Shown in pieces: positions 1 to 5,581 of a stretch of DNA of 7,027 nt. Within the stretch, counting starts at the first letter, position 1, and each line of letters opens with the position of its first letter. The translations under genes were made by a program, and so were the position numbers. The notes beneath the pieces are model-generated. The model was not told the origin of the DNA, searched no databases, and was given only the letters and a program-made list of their open reading frames with translations. The DNA comes from Bacilli bacterium (lineage in GTDB: Bacteria > Bacillota_I > Bacilli_A > RFN20 > CAG-288), in the NCBI GenBank assembly GCA_900763245.1, contig CAAFJQ010000015.1, positions 1-7,027 of the forward strand, given 5' to 3'.

Positions 1-119
1 GGAACGGTTGGCAGAGAAAATACGCCCTGACAAGCAAGATGAAATCCGTCTTCGGGAATCTGGGCTACGACGAAAAGAAAATAGACGAGTTTTTAAGGAC
101 GGAAGTCAAAAGCGTATAA
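1..119 (+). CDS. C-terminal end of an upstream gene, partial; possibly RecX-like
   Basis: The third + frame is open from the left edge to a TAA at 117-119 and gives 37 residues ending YDEKKIDEFLRTEVKSV. The start lies outside the window. The segment reads as a basic amphipathic helix (residues WQRKYALTSKMKSVF) followed by NLGYDEKKIDEFL. This resembles the last helical repeat of RecX recombination regulators, where a K/R-rich helix precedes a G-F/Y turn and a final I..-L helix. The similarity is by eye over about 25 residues, so the RecX idea is only a suggestion. The second + frame is also open here and runs to a TAG at 134-136, but its product is an Arg/Glu-rich stretch of less natural composition, so I prefer frame 3. 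The stop codon overlaps the TATAAT box proposed for the next gene. Confidence 0.5.
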   Translation, partial: NGWQRKYALTSKMKSVFGNLGYDEKKIDEFLRTEVKSV

Positions 120-120
120 T
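115..120 (+). promoter_or_regulatory. Candidate -10 box (TATAAT) for the hydrolase gene
   Basis: A perfect TATAAT lies across the stop codon of the upstream gene, 147 nt before the hydrolase ATG. With normal spacing, transcription would begin near base 127, just before the first hairpin of the leader. The -35 region is poor: the best 17-nt-spaced hexamer, TTTAAG at 92-97, matches TTGACA at only three positions, and there is no TG extension. It is a reasonable sigma-A type candidate but unproven. Confidence 0.4.
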
Positions 121-128
121 TTCAGTGG

Positions 129-148
129 GAGTTTAGGGTGCTAAACTC
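129..148 (+). other. Perfect 8-bp hairpin at the predicted 5' end of the leader
   Basis: GAGTTTAG (129-136) and CTAAACTC (141-148) pair perfectly around a GGTG loop. No T-run follows, so it does not look like an intrinsic terminator for the upstream gene. If the TATAAT at 115-120 is used, the hairpin begins within a few bases of the RNA 5' end, a position known in Firmicutes to protect mRNA from decay. Its right arm can also pair with bases 164-168, giving a competing structure. Confidence 0.5.
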
Positions 149-176
149 TACTCGTAGACGAGAAGTTTGATTAAAC
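143..176 (+). other. Alternative hairpin cluster in the hydrolase leader
   Basis: CTCGT (151-155) and ACGAG (158-162) are complementary, although the formal 2-nt loop means the inner pair probably opens to leave a 4-bp stem. Around this, AAACT (143-147) can pair with AGTTT (164-168), which would break the 129-148 hairpin. A further small stem, GTTT (165-168) with AAAC (173-176), competes in turn. Short GTTT and AAAC elements therefore alternate four times between 131 and 176 and allow mutually exclusive folds. This is what a switchable leader could look like, but I do not recognise a known riboswitch or T-box consensus. Confidence 0.3.
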
Positions 177-178
177 AC

Positions 179-224
179 GCAAAAAGTGAGCAAGGAAAAG
201 AAAGGGGGTAATTTTTGCTTTTTT
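179..224 (+). promoter_or_regulatory. U-tailed inverted repeat, weak attenuator candidate
   Basis: GCAAAAA (179-185) is exactly complementary to TTTTTGC (212-218), which is followed directly by six Ts (219-224). That is the outline of a rho-independent terminator inside the leader, but the 7-bp stem is AT-rich and the loop is 26 nt, so termination would be weak. A competing stem, GGAAAAGA (194-201) with TTTTTTCC (219-226), would use the T-run itself. The loop also holds a purine run ending in AAAGGGGG (201-208). Low sequence complexity could explain all of this. Confidence 0.25.
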
Positions 225-254
225 CCGTGTGCCGATTTTCGTTAAGTTCTTAAG

Positions 255-260
255 AAAGGA
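255..260 (+). promoter_or_regulatory. Ribosome binding site of the hydrolase gene
   Basis: AAAGGA lies 6 nt before the ATG at 267 and supports that start. It overlaps the perfect 10-bp palindrome TTCTTAAGAA at 247-256, so a protein bound there could also affect access to the site; that is speculative. Confidence 0.75.
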
Positions 261-266
261 AACACT

Positions 267-2369
267 ATGAAAGAGTACTACTCTAAAAACAAGAAGTCGA
301 TTCTGTGGTTTGTAATCGCAATCGTCGTCATCTTCCTTACAAGTCTTACGCAGTCTTTGATTCAGAACTCTGGTGGCAGCATCGCTGTTTCTGATTTGCG
401 CAATGCAAAGAACACTGGAACCATTCAGCAGAGAATCACCCTTCCTAATGATGACCCCACTAATCCTACTCCTATCGAATCAACAAGAGAAGTCAAATTG
501 ACCGGTGAAGTTGCAAGCGGTATTTTATTCAAACCGAAATCCGCAACGAGCGAAAACAAGATGCCTGCAGTTGTATTGACGCATGGTTATCTTAACAATA
601 GAGAATTACAGCTTCCCTTCGCTATCGAATTGGCAAGAAGAGGCTTCGTCGTCCTTACAGTCGATAGAGAAGGACACGGAAATTACAACAATGTCGATAA
701 CGCTAACGCCATGATGGCAACAAAGGGTTTATATGAATCCGCAAAGTATTTATATAACCTTGACTATGTCGATCAGTCTAGAATCGGTATCACCGGCCAT
801 TCCATGGGCGGTTATACAACAGCCGTCACCTTGATGAATGACAGCAAACAAATGCCTACAAAGGAAACTGTCAAAGTCGATGGCAAAACCGGAACCGCAT
901 ATGGATACGGCATTGTCAAGGCAGGTCTCATCCAGGGCTGGTCTACCTTTATCACAGCCGGAAAAGATGTCAGCGTCGGTCTTCTTAAAGCAAGTGATGA
1001 TGAATTCTTCTTCACTTCTACTGATACTGAAGGAAACAAGACAATCTCCCGTCAGTTCTTGCAGTCTACAGGTGCCGCTCAGTTTGTCGGCGTTACTTAT
1101 GCAAAGGGCGATAAGATCGATATCAAGAACGGTGCCCATTATGTTGGTGGTTCAGTTGTCGAGACAACATTAGGAACAGCTCTCAATACTCCTTTCCGCG
1201 CTATCTATGAAGCCGATGAAATCCATCCTCTCAACCATTGGTCCATTCCTTCCACCAAGAGCATGATCGATTTCTTCTATACAGCCTTTGGCACACCGAC
1301 AGGCTATAAGGTCAAAGGTGTCAACAATCAGGTCTGGCCGGTCAAGGAACTCTTCTCCTTCATTGGTATGTTAGCTCTTCTTTCCCTCATCTTCCCCATC
1401 GTTAAGTTATTCCTTACTGTCCCGCTCTTCACCTCCCTTAGAAAGAAAAGAACAAAGATAGTCAATGCAGATGGCACACTCTCCTTCAAAGAAGAAATCG
1501 TTACAAAAGAAGCCATCGAAAGCAGAGACAAGCCGCTTAAGACTTGGGTTGATTGGACTCTTTATTTCTTAACCGCAGTCATCTGTACATTCTTCTCTGG
1601 TTTCTCCATCCGCTCCTTCTGCAACAAGTGGGGAGACAGATGGTTCCCACATACACAGCTCTATCCTCAGGATACGACAAATTGGGTTGCCTTATGGTCA
1701 GTCGCCTGCGGTTTGGTCGCTATCCTTGTCATCCTTCTCTTCTTCATTGTCAGACGCGCAATTCGTCGCGCCATGATCATGAAGCAGAAAGAAGTCGAAG
1801 ATGTCGTCAATCCGTTTGAAACTGCTAAGATCTCTTCCTTCTCTAATGCCATCAAGACAGTCTTCTTAGCTTTCTTAGTCGTCTTCGCTCTTTATCTCAT
1901 CGTCTTTGTCAACTGGGCAGCCTTCAAGGTTGACTTCCGTCTCTGGACACTTACCATCAAGGTCTTCAATGTTCCTGAAATGCTTCCTACCGCTATTCGT
2001 TATGGTCTGTTCTTCTTCCTCTTCTACCTTTGCAACGGTATTGCAAACCAGACTTATAGAACAAAGACACTTCCTTCTTGGGCAAGCATTGCAATCAACG
2101 CCTTCTTCACCGTCTTCGGTATCAGTTTAGTCATGATTATCCAGTACGGTACCTTCAAGTCCACTGGCGTCTTATGGCAGAGCAATATGGCTTTAGGCTA
2201 CATTGTCTTATTCCCCATCGTTCCGATCCTTATCTTCGCAACCATCATCTCCAGAAAGCTTTACGAAGAAACCGGAAATGTCTATTTAGGCTCTTTGATC
2301 AATGCGATGTTATTCACGATGATCACTGTTGCCGGCACAGCCGCTTCTTATGCATACGTTTTAGGATAA
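267..2369 (+). CDS. Membrane-anchored alpha/beta hydrolase fused to a polytopic membrane domain
   Basis: This 700-residue protein is a predicted serine hydrolase (esterase, acylhydrolase or peptidase class) tethered to the membrane; the substrate is unknown. Residues 1-10 are basic and 11-32 form a signal-anchor helix, so the hydrolase domain (about 73-345) probably faces outside. It shows the oxyanion-region H106-G107 (VLTHGY), the strand VLTVDREGHG (129-138), and the nucleophile elbow GHSMGG with Ser179. The catalytic His is probably in HPLNHW (His320 or His324). The catalytic acid is not clear. A QVWPVKE stretch (355-361) then leads into about eight hydrophobic helices, near 361-386, 430-450, 472-496, 528-552, 572-592, 604-625, 640-662 and 673-697. 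The alpha/beta-hydrolase fold is secure; a COG1073-like relationship is my reading. The ATG has an AAAGGA 6 nt upstream. Codons favour TTC, GTC, ATC and AAG, which suggests good expression. It appears monocistronic, with a terminator 14 nt after the stop. Confidence 0.88.
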   Translation: MKEYYSKNKKSILWFVIAIVVIFLTSLTQSLIQNSGGSIAVSDLRNAKNTGTIQQRITLPNDDPTNPTPIESTREVKLTGEVASGILFKPKSATSENKMPAVVLTHGYLNNRELQLPFAIELARRGFVVLTVDREGHGNYNNVDNANAMMATKGLYESAKYLYNLDYVDQSRIGITGHSMGGYTTAVTLMNDSKQMPTKETVKVDGKTGTAYGYGIVKAGLIQGWSTFITAGKDVSVGLLKASDDEFFFTSTDTEGNKTISRQFLQSTGAAQFVGVTYAKGDKIDIKNGAHYVGGSVVETTLGTALNTPFRAIYEADEIHPLNHWSIPSTKSMIDFFYTAFGTPTGYKVKGVNNQVWPVKELFSFIGMLALLSLIFPIVKLFLTVPLFTSLRKKRTKIVNADGTLSFKEEIVTKEAIESRDKPLKTWVDWTLYFLTAVICTFFSGFSIRSFCNKWGDRWFPHTQLYPQDTTNWVALWSVACGLVAILVILLFFIVRRAIRRAMIMKQKEVEDVVNPFETAKISSFSNAIKTVFLAFLVVFALYLIVFVNWAAFKVDFRLWTLTIKVFNVPEMLPTAIRYGLFFFLFYLCNGIANQTYRTKTLPSWASIAINAFFTVFGISLVMIIQYGTFKSTGVLWQSNMALGYIVLFPIVPILIFATIISRKLYEETGNVYLGSLINAMLFTMITVAGTAASYAYVLG

Positions 2370-2382
2370 ACGAAAATCGTTT

Positions 2383-2414
2383 AGGGTTATCTCTGTTATG
2401 GGGTAACCCTTTTT
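2383..2414 (+). terminator. Intrinsic terminator of the hydrolase gene
   Basis: AGGGTTATCTC (2383-2393) pairs with GGGGTAACCCT (2400-2410) as an 11-bp stem with two G-U pairs and a 6-nt loop. The stem's last T begins a five-T run (2410-2414). It starts 14 nt after the hydrolase stop codon and points along the + strand. Confidence 0.85.
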
Positions 2415-2423
2415 GGTGCAACG

Positions 2424-2450
2424 AAAAACACGGCCATACGCCGTGTCTTT
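2424..2450 (-). terminator. Intrinsic terminator of the SNF2 operon
   Basis: On the - strand, ACACGGC (2446-2440) pairs with GCCGTGT (2434-2428) around a 5-nt loop. The stem can be extended at its base by one G-U and three A-U pairs, and the T-run falls at 2428-2424. It lies 15 nt past the SNF2 stop codon (2465-2467). On the + strand the same GC-rich stem is followed only by CTTTC, so it serves the - strand better, although it may also help block readthrough from the hydrolase side. Confidence 0.8.
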
Positions 2451-2464
2451 CTGAATAGTCTGTT

Positions 2465-5400
2465 TTAGGATAAGAGATACTTGATATCGTCATCGCTTAA
2501 GGAAGAGGCACCGCCGTTTCCTTCAACGATTTCGTTATACATATCTTTCTTGATGTTCTGAAGATTGAGAACTTTCTCTTCGATAGTGTCTTTCATAATG
2601 AGACGGAGAATGGTGACCGCGTGTGTCTGACCGATTCTGTGGACACGGTCGCTTGCCTGATTCTCAACCTGCGGATTCCACCAAGGATCGAGGTGGATGA
2701 CTGTGTCTGCGCCGACAAGATTCAATCCGACACCGCCTGCCTTCAAAGAGACAAGAAGTACTTTGATATCGTCTTTCGTGTTGAAGTCAGTGGCAAGATC
2801 CATTCTGTCTTTGCCGGATGTATCACCAGTGATGACACCGACAGAAATGTCTTCTTCATTCATCAAAGCTTCTAAATCCAGTAAAGCGGTTTTGAAGGAA
2901 GAGAAGACAATCGCTTTATGACCGCTTGAGATTGTTTCCTTTAAAAGCTCTCTTGTATAAAGAAGTTTTGTTGAACGTTCAAAGTTTTCTAAGAACGAAG
3001 CGGGATCGACACAAAGCTGTCTGAGACGCGTCAGGCTGGAGAGGATTGAAATCTTGTTTTCGCCCTGCATTGCTCTTGCTTTGTCCAAGTAGGCGAGATA
3101 CATCATTCTTTCGCTCTCGCTCATGGAGATGAGAACGTTGTTTTCAGTCTTACTAGGCAGATCTTTCAAGACATCCTGCTTTCTTCTTCTAAGCATGAAT
3201 GGCTTCAATAAAACAGAGAGCTTCTTGTTTGAATCTTCTTTCTGAATGAGTTCAGTGAAGTCTTTTTCACTTCCTAAATATCCAGGCATCAGGAAGTCGA
3301 AGATGGACCAGAGATCAAATGGCGAATTTTCTAAAGGTGTACCTGTCAGTGCAATTCTGTTCTTGGCTTTTAAAGAGAGAAGAGCCTGATGTCTCTTAGA
3401 GAATGCATTTTTGATCGATTGAGCTTCATCAAGAACGATGGTGGAAAATTCGATGTCGGAGAAGAGGTCTTCATCTCTTCTGAAGGTATCATATGAGATG
3501 AGGTAGAGAACTTTCTTCTCTTTGTTGATGTGTTTGATTATCTTTTCTCTTTCTTCTTTCACCGTATCAATCACAACAGAGGTGAGAGAAGAGAACTTAT
3601 GGATTTCGTTTTCCCAGTTGTACAAGACCGCTTTTGGTGTGATGATCAATACAGGCATTTCCTCTTTCAGTTCATTGATATACGTGATGGTCTCAAGTGT
3701 TTTTCCTAATCCCATTTCATCCGCGAGGATGCCACCGAAAGAGTAATCGTGAAGGGATAGGAGGTATTTGACACCATCGACCTGATATGGTCTTAAGTCG
3801 GCTTTGATATCATTTCCGATCGTAAGCGGATGTTTTTTGAACTCTTTGATCCGAGATAAGACTTTTTTGCAGTTATCATCTTCATCTATTGTAATGCCGA
3901 TATTGTTCAATGAGAAAAGCTTATAAAGAGGGACGTTGTCTGTTTCCAGTCTGTCATCTTTGAAAATATCAGCGGCTTCTTTCAGCTCTTCGCCTTGCAA
4001 GAAGAGGAAATTATCTTTCAAGAGATAGTATTTCTTCTTTTGATGATAGGCTCTTAAAATGCCTTCCAATTCTTCTTTGGAATAGTCGTTGCTATCCAAA
4101 GTAAGGGAAAGGTAATCTCCATTTTTCTTCATATCGACATGGAAGGAAGATACGGACCTGATAAGTTTGTTTGGCTTAAGTCTTTCATCGCAGTAGAAGG
4201 TGACAAGATTGAGCAAGGAACTCAGGTCTTTTCCTAAGAAGGAGACGATATCCTCATCTTTTTTCAACGTTCCGTTTTCAAGTCCGCCTAAGGAAGAGAG
4301 AACAGAAAGATAAGCGGTCTTCATGGATTGTCCTAAGACAGATTCAATCTCTTTGACTTCTTCTCCGTTTTCAAGATAAAGCGTTTTGAAACGAAGCCCT
4401 TTTTCTTCATCGATAGAGAGATAAAGGGCGATTTCAAAGGGCTTCTTCTCCTCTTTTTTGGTACTTTTCTTTGCTTTCAGAGAGGCGGAGAGTTTTGGAA
4501 GAAGCTTTTCGGTGAATAAGTCCTGAATATAATTGAAATCCTTTAATCCGACCTGATCAAAATAAATATAGGATTCTTTCATGTCATTGTTTGGGAAAGG
4601 ATAGTAAGAAATGGAATATTCTTTCTTGTCAAATACATAGATTCCGTTTCTTCCAACCAGTGTTTTGGTTGTCGAATCGTTGACTTTCATAGGGGTGAAA
4701 TGCGGAACTCCTTTTTCATCCAAATAGAAAGAAGCGGGATCTTCTTCTTTGATTTTAGTTCTTTTTCCGTTAAGGTCGAATACTTCATCATGAAGGACAT
4801 CCAAGATAGGAAGTACTTTTTCGTAATTGATATAATGTACGGCTGTTTTTGCTTTTTTATAGAATGTCACTGCACTTGACAATAAGGGAAGAGCACGGTC
4901 ATAAGGAGAGACAAAGCTCATCGGTTCGAGAATGATTTTCCTCTTTGTTGCTAAGGAATATTCTTCCCTTTGCTTGAATCCGGTGAGGAATTTATAAAGA
5001 TCTTTGATTTCGTAATTTTTCTTATTGTCGAGAACCGTAATGGAGAAGTTTAGATGATTTGACATCTTTTCCCCATCCATTTCGAAAGATAAGGTAACGC
5101 CTAGTTTATCAGTGTGAGTGGGTTCGTCCTTGACCTCTTTTATCTTATCAATCTTATTGAGAAAATCTAAAAACGCTTTTCTGTCTTCAATTTTCTTTGC
5201 AGCTTCTTCACTGGATAGACCATCGACAAGTTCATTGATGGAATATACTTCGTGATACAGTTTCTTTTTCTCTTCCTCTGTCAGTTCACTTTCTCTATCG
5301 GTCAAATAGGCTACAAGCGGACTTGATACATTATAATTGATTATATCAAGTTCTCCATTGAAAGAAATCGTGAAGGCAAGATAAGGTTCTGCCAAACAGA

Positions 5401-5581
5401 GATAACATTCTTTGATGTTCTTGCAGATGGCAACATAGCTCATTGTTTTTGAGGTGACATTGTAGAAATAAAAGAGATTATATTTGTTTGCACAAAGATA
5501 ATCGTAAGTCTGCTTGGCATAGTTTAAGGTGTAAACTTTGCAGTTTTGAACATCTTTTGCTGGTATTTTATTCAAAAACAT
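2465..5581 (-). CDS. SNF2-family ATP-dependent DNA translocase/helicase-like protein
   Basis: This 1038-residue SNF2-type superfamily 2 ATPase is predicted to use ATP to translocate on double-stranded DNA and remodel bound proteins in the cytoplasm; its real role is not known. All core motifs are present: RPYQ (597-600), Walker A DEMGLGKT (621-628), DEAQ (718-721), TGTP (746-749), LRRRKQDV (797-804), IVFSSF (891-896), motif V SLKAGGVGLNL (945-955) and motif VI QASDRVHRIGQ (975-985). The ATPase therefore occupies the last 450 residues and looks intact. Residues 1-590 have no catalytic motif. They match the general layout of Firmicutes SNF2 proteins with a bacterial SNF2-associated region, but the Cys/His ligands of the SWIM zinc finger often found at that end are missing (see findings). 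The ATG follows the upstream TAA without a gap, with GGAGGG 7 nt before it. It is not RapA: the helicase core is C-terminal and no RapA-like tail follows. Confidence 0.93.
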   Translation of the reverse strand: MFLNKIPAKDVQNCKVYTLNYAKQTYDYLCANKYNLFYFYNVTSKTMSYVAICKNIKECYLCLAEPYLAFTISFNGELDIINYNVSSPLVAYLTDRESELTEEEKKKLYHEVYSINELVDGLSSEEAAKKIEDRKAFLDFLNKIDKIKEVKDEPTHTDKLGVTLSFEMDGEKMSNHLNFSITVLDNKKNYEIKDLYKFLTGFKQREEYSLATKRKIILEPMSFVSPYDRALPLLSSAVTFYKKAKTAVHYINYEKVLPILDVLHDEVFDLNGKRTKIKEEDPASFYLDEKGVPHFTPMKVNDSTTKTLVGRNGIYVFDKKEYSISYYPFPNNDMKESYIYFDQVGLKDFNYIQDLFTEKLLPKLSASLKAKKSTKKEEKKPFEIALYLSIDEEKGLRFKTLYLENGEEVKEIESVLGQSMKTAYLSVLSSLGGLENGTLKKDEDIVSFLGKDLSSLLNLVTFYCDERLKPNKLIRSVSSFHVDMKKNGDYLSLTLDSNDYSKEELEGILRAYHQKKKYYLLKDNFLFLQGEELKEAADIFKDDRLETDNVPLYKLFSLNNIGITIDEDDNCKKVLSRIKEFKKHPLTIGNDIKADLRPYQVDGVKYLLSLHDYSFGGILADEMGLGKTLETITYINELKEEMPVLIITPKAVLYNWENEIHKFSSLTSVVIDTVKEEREKIIKHINKEKKVLYLISYDTFRRDEDLFSDIEFSTIVLDEAQSIKNAFSKRHQALLSLKAKNRIALTGTPLENSPFDLWSIFDFLMPGYLGSEKDFTELIQKEDSNKKLSVLLKPFMLRRRKQDVLKDLPSKTENNVLISMSESERMMYLAYLDKARAMQGENKISILSSLTRLRQLCVDPASFLENFERSTKLLYTRELLKETISSGHKAIVFSSFKTALLDLEALMNEEDISVGVITGDTSGKDRMDLATDFNTKDDIKVLLVSLKAGGVGLNLVGADTVIHLDPWWNPQVENQASDRVHRIGQTHAVTILRLIMKDTIEEKVLNLQNIKKDMYNEIVEGNGGASSLSDDDIKYLLS

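Noticed and set aside
129..148. Intrinsic terminator of the upstream partial gene
   Set aside because: The stem is perfect but is followed by TACTCG instead of a T-run, so it does not fit a rho-independent terminator.
179..226. H-type pseudoknot formed by the two interleaved A-rich/T-rich stems
   Set aside because: The two 3' arms are directly adjacent, leaving no loop to cross the first stem, so the pairings are better read as alternatives or as low-complexity sequence.
750..1139. A 129-codon - strand frame inside the hydrolase domain
   Set aside because: It is antisense to the conserved nucleophile-elbow region and has no recognisable motif, so it is explained as a shadow of the coding strand.
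1989..2366. CPBP/CAAX-protease-like membrane domain at the end of the hydrolase protein
   Set aside because: The segment YEETGNVYLGSLINAMLF has a similar rhythm, but the EExxxR and His motifs of that family are absent, so I call it only a polytopic membrane domain.
2078..2458. A 126-codon + strand frame overlapping the end of the hydrolase gene
   Set aside because: It lies in another frame of a well-supported gene, its product is rich in His, Arg and Cys with no domain pattern, and it runs through both terminators.
2621..2921. Two overlapping + strand frames antisense to SNF2 motifs V and VI
   Set aside because: The opposite strand encodes conserved SNF2 motifs here; the antisense products have no ribosome binding site or plausible composition.
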